A DNA stretch of 64,000 bases from Roseovarius sp. ZX-A-9 (GCF_028369135.1 NZ_JAPWHW010000007.1:62001-126000); one strand, 5' to 3'; positions 8,192 to 17,728 are shown, counted from the first letter of the stretch. The notes: a model not told the origin generated them from the sequence alone. A program made the numbers and translations.

Positions 8192-8884
8192 TCAATTCGC
8201 CTGCCAGGCGCTGCCGCCCAGACGGTTTTGAACGATGCCTGACAGCACCAGCATCATGGCGTAGATGCCAAGGTAGCAGACGGCGACCGTGACGTAGCTT
8301 TCGGTTGCCACGACCGTTTCGGAGAACATCAAAAGGCCTGCGCCCAGCAATTCGAACACCGCGATGATGCTGAGCAGCGAGGTGTCCTTGATCAGCACCG
8401 CGGTCTGGCCCAGCAGCGGTGGCATCACGTTGGCGATGGCCTGCGGCAAGGTGATGTAGCGCATCGTCTGGCGCGGCGTCATCCCGACCGACAGCGCGCC
8501 TTCGATCTGGCCGCGCGCGACCGATCCGATCCCGGCGCGGATGATTTCGCCCATATAGGGCGAGGTATGAAGCGTCAGAGCGATGATGCCCGACTGCACC
8601 TCGTCGAATAACATCCCCGAAGGCATGATCGTCGGCAGGCCATAGTAAACAAGGTAGATCTGCACCAGCAGCGGTGTCGAGCGGATGAATTGGATGTAGC
8701 CCGCCACGGGCCGCCAGAGCAGCGGATTTTTCGACATGCGCGCCAGCGCCAGCACCGTGCCCAGCACAAGCGACAGCGCCAGACAGACGGCGGAAATCCA
8801 CAGCGTCTGCCAGATGCCCTCAGCGAAAACACCTGCATATTCCGACACCAGCCGGAAGTTGAAAAAATTCTGGAGCCACATCAT
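8192..8884 (-). CDS. Polar amino-acid ABC transporter permease (HisQ type), proximal
   Basis: A 230-residue permease with the same fold as its downstream neighbour. The EAA loop reads RGQIEGALSVGM followed by TLPQAI. N-terminal residues FFNFRLVSEYAGVFAEGIWQ match the usual opening of these permeases. It is separated from the binding-protein gene by 76 bases that hold a strong GC-rich hairpin, suggesting lower expression than the binding protein. Confidence 0.88.
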   Translation of the reverse strand: MMWLQNFFNFRLVSEYAGVFAEGIWQTLWISAVCLALSLVLGTVLALARMSKNPLLWRPVAGYIQFIRSTPLLVQIYLVYYGLPTIMPSGMLFDEVQSGIIALTLHTSPYMGEIIRAGIGSVARGQIEGALSVGMTPRQTMRYITLPQAIANVMPPLLGQTAVLIKDTSLLSIIAVFELLGAGLLMFSETVVATESYVTVAVCYLGIYAMMLVLSGIVQNRLGGSAWQAN

Positions 8885-8923
8885 CGGCGGGGCGTGATCC
8901 TGCGTTTCATGTCAGATGGTGTC

Positions 8924-8951
8924 GGGCGGGGGCACTGCTGCGCCCCCGCCC
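8924..8951 (-). promoter_or_regulatory. GC-rich intercistronic hairpin after the binding-protein gene
   Basis: A perfect 10-bp stem, GGGCGGGGGC / GCCCCCGCCC, with an 8-nt loop lies between the binding-protein stop and the first permease. No T-tract follows on the minus strand. Its place fits an RNA-stabilising or partial-termination element of the kind that raises binding-protein over permease expression in ABC operons. Confidence 0.6.
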
Positions 8952-8960
8952 CGGTGGCGA

Positions 8961-9758
8961 TCACTTGTGATCGGCTTCCCAAGCGGTGGAGTTCCACCAG
9001 TATTCGACCTTTTCATCCAGACGTCCGTCGATGCGGATCAGACGCATGTAGTTGTCGAGGCTGTTCAGCAGATGCACCGAGTCAGGGCGCACGGCAAAGC
9101 CCAGCGGTTCCTTGTTCAGCTCGCCTTCCAGCAGGACGATGCCGTCGATCGACGACTGAAAGCCCGACAGCGTTGCTCTGTCAGTGACACCCGCCGTCGC
9201 GCGGCCGGACATCACCGCCTGAACCGCCTGCGCGGTGCCGCCGGAGAATTCCTTCAACTCGGCTTCGGGCAGGAACTTGCGCGCTGCCGCCGCGTAGGAC
9301 GATGCCTGCGTCGCGGCCAACGTCACGCCGGGCTTGTTCAGGTCCTTCCAGCTGGTGAATTCCGTGCCTTCCTTGGTGAAGGCGACGGTTTCGGCATAGA
9401 ACACCGGCTCGGTGAACATGATCTGCATGCTGCGCTGCGCGGTTGGTGTCATGTCGGCGGCGATGAAATCGGCCTTACCCGACGTCAGCGCAGGGATCAG
9501 ACCCTTCCAGTCGTAGTCCTGCACGACCAGCTTGACGCCCATGTCATCGGCCATCATCTGGGCCAGTTCAACGGCAAGGCCGGTGCGCTCGCCATCCTTG
9601 TTGATGAAGCTCACCGGCGGCCCTTGGGTCTGCACGGCAATGGTCATCTCGCCGGTGCGCACGATCTTTTCCATCGTGCTCTCGGCCCATGACACGCTGG
9701 CCAGCGCCGCCATTGCGGCGCCGCCGATCAGTGCTACGGTCAGGTTCTTAAGTTTCAT
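8961..9758 (-). CDS. Amino-acid ABC transporter periplasmic binding protein
   Basis: A 265-residue exported solute-binding protein of family 3. A signal peptide covers about 1-25 (cleaved after SWA). The mature part has the usual opening EKIVRTGEMTIAVQTQGPPV and the segment KADFIAADMTPTAQR, where family 3 proteins normally contact the ligand. It captures a polar amino acid in the periplasm and delivers it to the two permeases. It lies third in an operon headed by a DapF-family epimerase, so diaminopimelate, lysine or a D-/L-amino acid may be considered as ligand; this is inference. Confidence 0.87.
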   Translation of the reverse strand: MKLKNLTVALIGGAAMAALASVSWAESTMEKIVRTGEMTIAVQTQGPPVSFINKDGERTGLAVELAQMMADDMGVKLVVQDYDWKGLIPALTSGKADFIAADMTPTAQRSMQIMFTEPVFYAETVAFTKEGTEFTSWKDLNKPGVTLAATQASSYAAAARKFLPEAELKEFSGGTAQAVQAVMSGRATAGVTDRATLSGFQSSIDGIVLLEGELNKEPLGFAVRPDSVHLLNSLDNYMRLIRIDGRLDEKVEYWWNSTAWEADHK

Positions 9759-9791
9759 GGTATCTCTCCTCCTTGATGAGTGATTGTGGTT

Positions 9792-10541
9792 CTATAAAAT
9801 CTGACTCAGAAATGCCTTGGCCCGATCGGTCTGCGGATTGTCAAAGAACGCAGCAGGCGTGTTTTCCTCAACAATCGCGCCACCGTCCATGAAGATCATG
9901 CGATCTGCGGCCTCGCGTGCAAAGCCCATTTCATGTGTGACGACGGCCATGGTCATGCCCTCGGCGGCCAGCGCGCGCATCTGCTCGAGCACGCCGCCAA
10001 CGGTTTCGGGGTCGAGCGCCGATGTCGCCTCGTCGAACAGCATCACCTTGGGCTTCATGGCGAGGCTGCGCGCAATGGCGACGCGCTGCTGCTGACCGCC
10101 TGACAACATGACAGGATAGCTGTTCTCCTGATCGGGCAGTCCGACTTTTCGGAGCAACTCGCGCGCAATGCGCTCGGCCTCGGCGCGCGGGCGCTTGGCG
10201 ACGATGATCTGCGGCAGGACGATATTCTCAAGCGCAGTCTTGTGCTGAAAGAGATTGAAATGCTGAAACACCATGCCGACCTCGGCACGCAGACGATTGA
10301 TATCCGTCTTCTTGCTGGTCACCTCGACGCCATCAATGAAGATGCGGCCGGAATCGACGGGTTGCAAACCATTGAGCGCGCGCAGAAGTGTCGATTTCCC
10401 CGAACCGGAAGGACCGATGATCACCACCACCTCGCCCCGGTCGATGGTGACGCTTACATTGTCGAGCGCACGCACATCGGCGCGGCCTTTCATGTGGTAG
10501 GTCTTGCTGACCTGCTCAACTATGATCATCGGGTCACTCAT
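9792..10541 (-). CDS. Polar amino-acid ABC transporter ATP-binding protein (GlnQ type)
   Basis: A 249-residue ATPase of the polar amino-acid uptake family, containing GPSGSGKST (Walker A), LSGGQQQR (signature) and [12 protein letters not shown] (Walker B). It is highly similar in layout to GlnQ/HisP. Its start overlaps the end of the upstream DapF-like gene by 8 bases, so the two are co-translated. It energises the two permeases further downstream. Confidence 0.92.
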   Translation of the reverse strand: MSDPMIIVEQVSKTYHMKGRADVRALDNVSVTIDRGEVVVIIGPSGSGKSTLLRALNGLQPVDSGRIFIDGVEVTSKKTDINRLRAEVGMVFQHFNLFQHKTALENIVLPQIIVAKRPRAEAERIARELLRKVGLPDQENSYPVMLSGGQQQRVAIARSLAMKPKVMLFDEATSALDPETVGGVLEQMRALAAEGMTMAVVTHEMGFAREAADRMIFMDGGAIVEENTPAAFFDNPQTDRAKAFLSQIL

Positions 10542-11409
10542 ATCGTCCTTCCGCGTATAAAGGCAGGCGGCCCCTGAAAGAGGTGGCCACCGGGCCGGTC
10601 ATCACGGCGCTGCCGTCCTCGGCCATTTCAATCGTCACGGCCCCCGCGCCCATCTTTACCTGAACCGGCCCCGTGCCGACCAGACCACGCAGCTGCGCCG
10701 CCCGCACGGCAGCGCAGGCGCCGGTGCCGCACGCCCCGGTCAGGATGCCGGGACGCTCATAGGCTTGCAAGCGGATGCTTGCCGGCCCCAAGATCTCGGC
10801 CAGCCCGACATTCACCTGTTCAGGAAAAAGAGGATCGGTCAGCACGGGCTGCGCCAGCGCCGCGACATCGAGCGATGGCAGATCATTCACGAAGAATGTC
10901 ACATGCGGATTGCCGACCCAGGACGCCACCCCATGCTTCAGCGGTCCGTGCGTCAGCGGCAGGTCCAGCGTATCCACGGCCCGCGCCAGCGGGAATGCCC
11001 GCCAATCATGCTCGATCCGTCCCATTTCGACACTGACCTCGTGCGGGCCACGGCGCGTACAGCGCAGTACGGCGGCCTGTGTCTCGATCGTCACCTCGTC
11101 CGACCCCGCCTCTTCCAGCAGCAGCCAGGCGACACAGCGCGTGGCGTTGCCGCAGGCGCCAACCTCGCGACCATCGACGTTCAGGATTCGAAGCCGGGCA
11201 TCTGCCTGCTCGGACAGCTCGACCACCAGCAGTTGATCGCCGCCCACGCCCACTTGAACATCGCAGATATGGGCGATCTCGGACACATCGGGAGCGTAGG
11301 AATCGCTGCGGCCGTCGACGATGACGAAATGGTTGCGCAGCCCGTGCATTTTAACGAATGGCCGCCCATCGGCGTTAAAGACGCCGTTCCACGGCTGTGT
11401 CACCAACAT
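10534..11409 (-). CDS. dapF: Diaminopimelate epimerase family protein (DapF)
   Basis: A 291-residue protein of the DapF fold, which interconverts LL- and meso-diaminopimelate with two cysteines as acid/base pair. Both are visible: Cys86 in GACGNATRC and Cys227 in GACGTGACA. Other family hallmarks are MHGL-N-FV near 21-29, GVGGDQ near 54-59 and GNPH near 166-169. The N-terminal motif is MHGLRNHFV rather than MHGLGNDFV, a variant that I believe also occurs in other alphaproteobacterial DapF proteins. It heads, and overlaps, an amino-acid ABC transporter operon, so it could be a dedicated epimerase for an imported amino acid rather than the housekeeping lysine-pathway enzyme. Whether a second dapF exists elsewhere cannot be told from this window. 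Confidence 0.82.
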   Translation of the reverse strand: MLVTQPWNGVFNADGRPFVKMHGLRNHFVIVDGRSDSYAPDVSEIAHICDVQVGVGGDQLLVVELSEQADARLRILNVDGREVGACGNATRCVAWLLLEEAGSDEVTIETQAAVLRCTRRGPHEVSVEMGRIEHDWRAFPLARAVDTLDLPLTHGPLKHGVASWVGNPHVTFFVNDLPSLDVAALAQPVLTDPLFPEQVNVGLAEILGPASIRLQAYERPGILTGACGTGACAAVRAAQLRGLVGTGPVQVKMGAGAVTIEMAEDGSAVMTGPVATSFRGRLPLYAEGRYE

Positions 11410-11732
11410 ATCGAATTCGTACCGTTCATTCCCGCGAATAGGATTGCATTGAGCCGCCTACTGCGCCCCGTGCTTTACTGTCGCGCCATCAAATATTCAT
11501 TGCAAGGCAGGTTATTGCCGGTGACTGCCATTCCGAGTTGCGCCGCGCATGGGCAGACAGAATGGCGGCGACCAGAACCGCCTTCGAGGAAGCCTAAGTC
11601 TTCAGCCTGCAAAAGTCGAGCAGTTGCATTCATGGGGTTCACGGGCTTCACTGCCAAAACTCCATTACATTGATATATTTATATTTTATCGCACCAAAGC
11701 ATTCACTCTGGAGACGCCAACCCGGGGCCAGT
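11410..11732. other. Intergenic region between recN end and DapF operon start
   Basis: About 320 bases without a recognisable gene. It includes an AT-rich tract at about 11661-11696 (ATTGATATATTTATATTTTATC) in an otherwise GC-rich setting, which may hold promoter elements of the DapF-transporter operon transcribed leftwards. Small open frames on both strands have no recognisable content. Confidence 0.5.
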
Positions 11733-13379
11733 TCAGCCCATCAGCGCCTCGGCTGCTGCGCGTGCTTCGTCGGTCACGCGGTCCCCCGAAAGCATGCGGG
11801 CAATCTCGTCCACGCGCTCTTGCGCATCCAGCGGTGTCACGGTCGATAGCGTCTGGTCGCCGGTCACGCGCTTTTCCACGCGCCAGTGGTGCCCGGCAAG
11901 GGCGGCCACCTGCGGCGAATGCGTGACCACGAGCACCTGACCACCCTGCGCCAGTTGCGCCAAGCGCCGCCCGACCGCATCGGCGGTGGCTCCGCCGACG
12001 CCGCGGTCGATCTCGTCGAAGATGAGGGTGAGGCCGCTTTGCGTCCCGGTGAGACAGACCTTCAGGGCGAGCAGGAAGCGGCTCAACTCGCCGCCCGAGG
12101 CGATCTTGGCCAGCGGGCCGGAGGGCGCGCCGGGATTGGTGGCAACGCGAAAGGCCACCTCGTCATTCCCATCGGGGCCGGGGTCGGCATCGGCAAACGA
12201 GGTCTCGAAAATCGCGCGTTCCATCTTGAGCGGGGCCAGTTCGGCCATCACCGCCGCGTCAAGCCGCGTCGCGGCCTCCTGGCGTGCCGCGCGCAGCGCG
12301 GCGGCGGCGGCGGTATAGCGTTCGCCCGCCGAGTGGGCGGCGCTCCGCAAGGCCGCCAGCGCGCTGTCGCCATCGTCGAGTGCTGCCAGTCGCGTGCGCA
12401 GCGTGACGGCAAAATCGCCCAGATCATCCGGCGCCACGCCATGTTTGCGCGCCAATGCACGGATGGCAAAGAGTCGCTCTTCGGTGGCTTCCAGCTCCAG
12501 CGGGTCAAAGCTGAGCGCGTCAAGGCAATCGGCGACCCCGCGTCCAGCCTCATCAAGTTCCACCATCGCCCGTGCGAGTGCTGCGAGCGGAGCGTCGAGC
12601 CGCCCCTCCACCGCATCTGCAGCCCCTTCGAGCCAGCGCAGTGCATCCGAGGCAGCCCCTTCCGCGCCCTGCAGGCCTAGTGCCTCTTGGGCGCGCATCA
12701 CGTCGGTGCGCAGCTTTTCCGCGCCCTGCATCATCCGGCGGCGGCTGTCGAGATCGGCTTCTTCGCCGGGGACAGGGTCCAGCGCATCCAGTTCGGCCAC
12801 CGCATGGCGCAGAAAGTCCTCTTCCTCGCGCACGGCGGCCAAGGCCGATTCGGCCTCGGCTTCGGCACGACGGGCCGTACTCCAGTCCTTCCACGCGGCG
12901 CGTACTTCGGCGCGCTGCCCGTCCAGCGCCCCGAAAGTGTCGAGCATCTGGCGATGGCCGCGCGGGTTCAGCAAGCCGCGGTCGTCATGTTGGCCGTGCA
13001 GCTCGATCAGCGTATCCGACAGTTGCCGCAGCACCTCGCCGGAACAGCGCCGGTCGTTGACCCAGGCGGTCTTGCGCCCGTCAGCGGCATTGATCCGGCG
13101 CAAGATCAGCGTCTCGCCCCCCGGCAAGCCGGCCTCTTCCAGAAGCGCATGTGCGGCATGCCCGGCAGGCAGGTCGAATTCGGCCGTCACCTCGCCTTGG
13201 GCAGCACCGCTGCGCACCAGTTCGGCCCGGCCACGCCAGCCGAGCACGAATCCCAAACTGTCGAGAAGGATGGATTTGCCGGCACCGGTCTCGCCGGTCA
13301 GCACGTTGAGACCGGGCGCGAAGCTCAGTTCAAGCCGGTCGATGATCAGCATGTCGCGGATGTCGAGATGGCGCAGCAT
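11733..13379 (-). CDS. recN: DNA repair protein RecN (SMC-like ATPase)
   Basis: A 548-residue SMC-type protein that acts in recombinational double-strand-break repair. The N-terminal Walker A is GETGAGKS at about 29-36. The middle is long, charged and helical (coiled coil). The C-terminal ABC signature is ASGGELSRFLLALK, and Walker B is LTLIFDEIDRGVGG. Length fits RecN (about 550). It follows bamD by about 40 bases, the usual bamD-recN pair at the distal end of the dcw cluster in Rhodobacterales. No LexA box was looked for successfully. Confidence 0.95.
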   Translation of the reverse strand: MLRHLDIRDMLIIDRLELSFAPGLNVLTGETGAGKSILLDSLGFVLGWRGRAELVRSGAAQGEVTAEFDLPAGHAAHALLEEAGLPGGETLILRRINAADGRKTAWVNDRRCSGEVLRQLSDTLIELHGQHDDRGLLNPRGHRQMLDTFGALDGQRAEVRAAWKDWSTARRAEAEAESALAAVREEEDFLRHAVAELDALDPVPGEEADLDSRRRMMQGAEKLRTDVMRAQEALGLQGAEGAASDALRWLEGAADAVEGRLDAPLAALARAMVELDEAGRGVADCLDALSFDPLELEATEERLFAIRALARKHGVAPDDLGDFAVTLRTRLAALDDGDSALAALRSAAHSAGERYTAAAAALRAARQEAATRLDAAVMAELAPLKMERAIFETSFADADPGPDGNDEVAFRVATNPGAPSGPLAKIASGGELSRFLLALKVCLTGTQSGLTLIFDEIDRGVGGATADAVGRRLAQLAQGGQVLVVTHSPQVAALAGHHWRVEKRVTGDQTLSTVTPLDAQERVDEIARMLSGDRVTDEARAAAEALMG

Positions 13380-13419
13380 CGTTTTGCCCCGTAGGATGGG
13401 CCTTAGCCCACCACCCGTG

Positions 13420-14280
13420 TTACAGCCACTCGCCTTTGATCATCTGACGATAGACCTGACGCAGCCAGTTGTCGCCGCGAGCTTCTAGCGAAAGGCCATT
13501 GCGTGTCAGCAGATCATAGCTGTCTTCGTACCATTTGGTGGCGCGGAAGTTATGGCCGAGGATCGCGCCGGCGGTCTGCGCCTCATCGGTCAGGCCCAGC
13601 GAAACGTAAGCCTCGACCAAGCGGTGCAGCGCTTCGGCGGTATGCGATGTGGTCTGGAAATCCTCGACCACGACGCGGAACCGGTTGATCGCCGCAGCAA
13701 AGTGGTCGCGGCGCAGGTAGTAGCGGCCGACTTCCATTTCCTTGGACGCAAGATGGTCGAATGCGAGGTCGAATTTAAGAATCGCCGAGCGGGCATATTC
13801 GCTGTCGGGATAGACCTCGATCACGCGGCGCAGCGCTTGCAGCGCCTGAAAGGTCAGCCCCTGATCGCGCCCGACCTCGTCGATCTGGTCGTAATAGCTG
13901 AGCGCCAGAAGATACTGCGCATAGGCCGCGTCTTCGTCGGTCGGGTAAAAATCGATATAGCGTTGCGCGGCAGAGCGGCTGGCCTCGTAATCCTCATCAA
14001 GGTGATAGGAATAGGCCTGCATGATCACGGCGCGCTTGGTCAGATCCGAATAGGGATAAAGGCGTTCGACCTCGGCAAAGCTCTTGGCGGCAAGGGACGG
14101 CTTGTTGTTTGCCAGATCAAACTCGCCACGTTCAAAGATGTGCTGGGCCGAGTAGTTCTCGTAGTCCAGATCACCGCGCTCGACCTTGCTGTTGATACCG
14201 CAGGCCGACAAGCCAAGAGCCAGCACGAATGCCGTCATGAGCCGTATTGCGTTCGTGCGGTAAAAATTGCCGAGCATCAT
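13420..14280 (-). CDS. bamD: Outer membrane assembly lipoprotein BamD
   Basis: A 286-residue lipoprotein of the BAM complex, which inserts beta-barrel proteins into the outer membrane. The chosen ATG gives a lipoprotein signal peptide with a lipobox ending at Cys27 (GLSAC). The rest consists of TPR-like repeats, for example AKSFAEVERLYPYSDL and AINRFRVVVEDFQTTSHTAE. An in-frame start 35 codons upstream would destroy the signal peptide and is rejected. It lies after lpxC, as in related bacteria. Confidence 0.93.
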   Translation of the reverse strand: MMLGNFYRTNAIRLMTAFVLALGLSACGINSKVERGDLDYENYSAQHIFERGEFDLANNKPSLAAKSFAEVERLYPYSDLTKRAVIMQAYSYHLDEDYEASRSAAQRYIDFYPTDEDAAYAQYLLALSYYDQIDEVGRDQGLTFQALQALRRVIEVYPDSEYARSAILKFDLAFDHLASKEMEVGRYYLRRDHFAAAINRFRVVVEDFQTTSHTAEALHRLVEAYVSLGLTDEAQTAGAILGHNFRATKWYEDSYDLLTRNGLSLEARGDNWLRQVYRQMIKGEWL

Positions 14281-14471
14281 GCCGGACCGGCCCCCTAACC
14301 AAAGTAAAGGTTTTGTAGCCCAATCATACCGGCTGTGCCAGTAGAGAAATCTGTTGTTTGCTATGGAGTTGGCGCATTTCGTCATGCCGAGGTGTTTGGG
14401 CCCATCGGATCGCGATGCCGCAGGATCGACATTGGCGCACGGCTATGCAGATGTGAAGTGTCTGGCGGCAT

Positions 14472-15392
14472 TCACGCGACGCGCGGCAACTCGCCCCAGT
14501 GGACCCCTGCCCCGGGCAGCCTTGCGGCGACGGTGGCGTCGCATGTGACCCATTCGTAACTGTCGGGTGCGGCGAACAGCGCACGCAGCAATTCGTTGGT
14601 CAGGGCATGGCCCGCGCGCGAGCCGTGATAGTGCCCGAGAATCGGGGCACCGGCGAGCGCCAGATCACCCAGCGCATCAAGCATCTTGTGGCGCACGGCC
14701 TCGTCCCGGTGGCGCAAACCACCTGGGCTGAGCACATCAGCGCCGTCGACCACCACCGCGTTATCCAGCGAACCGCCAAGAGCCAGCCCATTGGCCCGCA
14801 TTATGTCCACGTCCGATTTGCGACAGAAGGTGCGGCAGTTGGCCAGTTCGCGCACGAAGCTGCCATTGGCCATGTTCAGGGTCTTTTTCTGCACGCCGAT
14901 CGCGGCATCGGCGAAATCAATGTCGAACTCGATCGTCAATTCATCATGCGGCGTCAAGCGCGCCACCGCGTCGCCACGGCGAACTTCGAGTGGCTTCAGG
15001 ATGCGCAGCGCGCGCACCGGACGATCCAGCTGGCGCAGCCCGCAGGCAAGGATGCCGCGGACAAATTCGACCGAACTGCCATCGAGAATGGGTGCCTCTG
15101 GTCCGTCAACGGTGATCAGGGCGTTGTGGACGCCACAGCCCATCAGCGCGGCCATCACATGTTCCACCGTGGACACCTGAACGCCCTGCGCATTTTCCAG
15201 CCGCGTGCAGAGCGGCGATTGCAGGACCCGGTCCCAGAGGGCGGGAATATCGCCCGTCCCCGGCGCGCAATCCACGCGACGGAACACGATCCCATGATCA
15301 GCCCCGGCGGGACGGATCTCAAGACGCGCGGGTACACCTGAGTGCAGGCCGACTCCGTCAAACGGGATTGGGGTGTTCACAGTGGTTTGCAA
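14472..15392 (-). CDS. lpxC: UDP-3-O-acyl-N-acetylglucosamine deacetylase LpxC
   Basis: The committed zinc hydrolase of lipid A synthesis. Zinc and catalytic motifs are present: TVEHVMAAL (first His), HKMLDALGDL (His and Asp) and HGSRAGHAL (general acid His). I place the start at a TTG preceded by GAGGA, which yields 306 residues beginning LQTTVNTPIPF, the conserved LpxC N-terminus. The nearest in-frame ATGs would add 35 to 71 unconserved residues. It lies between ftsZ and bamD, with a strong ftsZ terminator in the 250-bp gap upstream, so it needs its own promoter or readthrough. Confidence 0.93.
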   Translation of the reverse strand: MQTTVNTPIPFDGVGLHSGVPARLEIRPAGADHGIVFRRVDCAPGTGDIPALWDRVLQSPLCTRLENAQGVQVSTVEHVMAALMGCGVHNALITVDGPEAPILDGSSVEFVRGILACGLRQLDRPVRALRILKPLEVRRGDAVARLTPHDELTIEFDIDFADAAIGVQKKTLNMANGSFVRELANCRTFCRKSDVDIMRANGLALGGSLDNAVVVDGADVLSPGGLRHRDEAVRHKMLDALGDLALAGAPILGHYHGSRAGHALTNELLRALFAAPDSYEWVTCDATVAARLPGAGVHWGELPRVA

Positions 15393-15588
15393 TTTGTCCT
15401 CATACGTCAGAGTGAGAGAAGTCTCTGAGTTGGTAACGCATGAAGTAATGAACGGGTGCCGAAGCCTCAACTCAATCTTTGCAACCGACTGAAACATGTG
15501 TGCCATCCGCTTCGGCGGCTTCTTGCCGAGTTCCGAAAACCCATGCGTTTCCAGATAGTTGATCACCGCGCTGCCGCAAGCCTGAAAT

Positions 15589-15613
15589 GAAAAAGGACCG
15601 CCCAAGGCGGCCC
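15589..15613 (-). terminator. Intrinsic terminator after ftsZ
   Basis: On the minus strand GGGCCGCC-TTG-GGCGGTCC is followed by TTTTT: an 8-bp stem (one G-U), a 3-nt loop and a T-tract, about 30 bases beyond the ftsZ stop. Confidence 0.8.
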
Positions 15614-15644
15614 TATTCCAGAGGTAACAGTTGATGCCCCTACG

Positions 15645-17300
15645 TCAGTTTGCCTGACGGCGCAGGAAGGCAGGAATTTCGATCTGCTCGTCACGCTCTT
15701 CCTCGGGGTCGGTGCGGGCGGGCTGCGCCTGCAGTGAGGGTTGTTGGCGTGCCGGGCGCGGTGCATCGGCTTCCTGACTGTGGCCGGTCATGCGGTTGAG
15801 CAGCGAATTGATGCCGAAGCGCGGGCGCTCTGCTTGGGGTTCCGGCGCGCGCTGCGGCTGCGACTGTTGCTGTTGCTGCTGGCCACCGCGCGGTGCGACG
15901 TTGCCAACGGCGGCTTGCAACCGTGCCATCGCCTCGGGCGACGGGGTGCCTGCGGCCGGGGCGCGCGGAGCAACATAGGCGTCAAGCTCTTCCTCGTGAT
16001 GCTGCGCCTGAGCTGCTGCGGGCTGGGTGTAGGCCGGTGGCGGCAGGTCGTCGGCTTGCTCGCGCGGGGCGTGCGTTGTGCGCACCGGAGCATCGTGGCC
16101 TGCGTTCAGAGGCTCGAAGATATCTTCCATCTGCTCGGCAGCGGCGGCCCGTTCGGCCTCCACCTGCGAGAACAGCGATGGCTCTTCGTTTTCTTCGACG
16201 CTTGCGGCGATGTCAGCCTCGAGTGTTTCTTCAAAGCTCTCTTCGCGAGGTGCCTGATGCTCTTCGGCGCTGACATTCTGGCGCAGCGGTTCGGCCAGCG
16301 ACCGGCGCGGCACGGGGATGTCGGTAAGGATCTCGCTGGCGTCGATGCCGGTGGCGACGACGCTGACGCGGATCGAGCCTTCCATCGACGGGTCAAGCGT
16401 GGAGCCAACGATGATATTGGCTTCCGAGTCCACCTCTTCGCGGATGCGGTTGGCGGCTTCGTCCAGTTCGAACAGGGTCAGGTCGTGCCCGCCGGTGATG
16501 TTGATCAGAACGCCCTTGGCACCGCGCAGGCTGATTTCGTCCAGCAGCGGGTTGGCAATGGCCTTTTCGGCGGCCTGGATCGCACGATCTTCGCCGCTGT
16601 CCTCGCCGGTGCCCATCATCGCCTTGCCCATTTCGTCCATCACGGCGCGAACATCGGCAAAGTCGAGGTTGATCAGGCCGGGACGGACCATCAGATCGGT
16701 CACACCCTTCACACCTTGGTAGAGCACATCGTCAGCCATCGAGAAGGCTTCGGTAAATGTGGTTTTCTCATTCGCCAGCCGGAACAGGTTCTGGTTGGGA
16801 ATGATGATCAGCGTATCGACGACCTTTTGCAGCGCATCAACGCCGTCCTCGGCCTGTCTCATCCGCTTTGCGCCTTCGAACTGGAAGGGCTTGGTCACGA
16901 CGCCGACGGTCAGCACGCCCAGCTCACGCGCGGCTTGCGCGATGATCGGTGCGGCACCGGTGCCGGTGCCCCCGCCCATACCGGCGGTGATGAAGCACAT
17001 ATGCGCGCCGGCCAGATGATCGACGATCTGTTCAATGCTTTCTTCGGCAGCAGCGGCCCCGACCGAGGCGCGCGCACCGGCGCCCAGACCTTCGGTCACT
17101 TTCACACCAAGCTGCACCCGGCTTTCGGCATTGCTCTGTTGCAGCGCCTGCGCGTCGGTGTTGGCAACGACGAAATCGACCCCGTCCAGCTCTTTTTCGA
17201 TCATGTTGTTGACCGCGTTGCCGCCTGCGCCGCCGACACCAAAGACGGTGATCCGGGGTTTCAGGTCTTCGTGACCCGGCATTGTAAGGTTCAATGTCAT
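15645..17300 (-). CDS. ftsZ: Cell division protein FtsZ
   Basis: The tubulin-like GTPase that forms the division ring, 551 residues. The GTP-binding signature GGGTGTG lies in [12 protein letters not shown] near residue 108, with NTDAQAL and [14 protein letters not shown] further on. Beyond about residue 320 comes a long, poorly conserved Pro/Gln/Glu/Ala-rich linker (including a run of six Gln) of about 210 residues, much longer than in E. coli, as is usual in alphaproteobacteria. It ends in the conserved FtsA-binding peptide ([12 protein letters not shown]). The start MTLNLTMPG is chosen; an upstream in-frame extension is not conserved. FtsZ is separated from ftsA by an unrelated exported-protein gene. 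Confidence 0.97.
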   Translation of the reverse strand: MTLNLTMPGHEDLKPRITVFGVGGAGGNAVNNMIEKELDGVDFVVANTDAQALQQSNAESRVQLGVKVTEGLGAGARASVGAAAAEESIEQIVDHLAGAHMCFITAGMGGGTGTGAAPIIAQAARELGVLTVGVVTKPFQFEGAKRMRQAEDGVDALQKVVDTLIIIPNQNLFRLANEKTTFTEAFSMADDVLYQGVKGVTDLMVRPGLINLDFADVRAVMDEMGKAMMGTGEDSGEDRAIQAAEKAIANPLLDEISLRGAKGVLINITGGHDLTLFELDEAANRIREEVDSEANIIVGSTLDPSMEGSIRVSVVATGIDASEILTDIPVPRRSLAEPLRQNVSAEEHQAPREESFEETLEADIAASVEENEEPSLFSQVEAERAAAAEQMEDIFEPLNAGHDAPVRTTHAPREQADDLPPPAYTQPAAAQAQHHEEELDAYVAPRAPAAGTPSPEAMARLQAAVGNVAPRGGQQQQQQSQPQRAPEPQAERPRFGINSLLNRMTGHSQEADAPRPARQQPSLQAQPARTDPEEERDEQIEIPAFLRRQAN

Positions 17301-17662
17301 TGCTCTGTCCGCCTGATGTTGCGCCCGCAGTTTCGGGCCATTTTCCTGCCTATATCCGGCATTATTACCCACAAGCAGCGCAATCGTCACGAAAAAAAAC
17401 GCGGAAAAGACACAAAATGTACGAGGTTTTTCGTTTGATTCCGCGATATTTCGCCGATTTCGACAAATCTTGTGGATTACCGGAACCGATCCACAACAGG
17501 AAGTAGGGCGCGCACGCCACCGCGGCACGCTGCAAAATACTCACGATCAATGTCCGAGGTCCTGCTCGACCCTGGCTTTCAGCGCTGTCTGGCCTCTTGC
17601 GGGCCACTTGCCGAATACCAACGTCATAACCTCATTCGCAGATGAAGTCACGCAACTTTGCG

Positions 17663-17690
17663 AAGGTATTCGCATTGTGGGATGTGTCAA
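17663..17690 (-). promoter_or_regulatory. Candidate ftsZ promoter
   Basis: On the minus strand a perfect -35 TTGACA (17690-17685) is followed after 16 bases by TACCTT (17668-17663), a poor -10. It directly follows the terminator of the preceding gene, where an ftsZ promoter would be needed. Weak evidence because of the -10. Confidence 0.3.
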
Positions 17691-17728
17691 AAATTCAGGC
17701 GCCGGATTGACCCATGTCAACCGGCGCC
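17689..17728 (-). terminator. Strong terminator after the VPLPA-sorted protein gene
   Basis: GGCGCCGG / CCGGCGCC plus inner TTGAC / GTCAA form a 13-bp stem with one bulged base and a 4-nt loop. On the minus strand it is followed, four bases on, by TTTTT. It lies about 105 bases past the stop codon of the exported-protein gene. Confidence 0.7.

Noticed and set aside
15860..15900. Run of Gln codons in the FtsZ linker as a repeat element.
   Set aside because: It is a low-complexity part of the variable C-terminal linker, common in alphaproteobacterial FtsZ, not a separate repeat.
15741..17438. Long open frame of about 565 codons antisense to ftsZ; similar long antisense frames oppose murC (23159-24775), the carbamoyltransferase (34267-36144) and narK (56992-58368).
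   Set aside because: In GC-rich DNA third-position bias keeps antisense frames open. These have skewed composition, no recognisable domain, and lie wholly over well-identified genes.
17707..17720. TTGAC-CCAT-GTCAA upstream of ftsZ as an FNR-family box.
   Set aside because: It forms the inner part of a longer GC-rich stem with a T-tract, which a terminator explains better.
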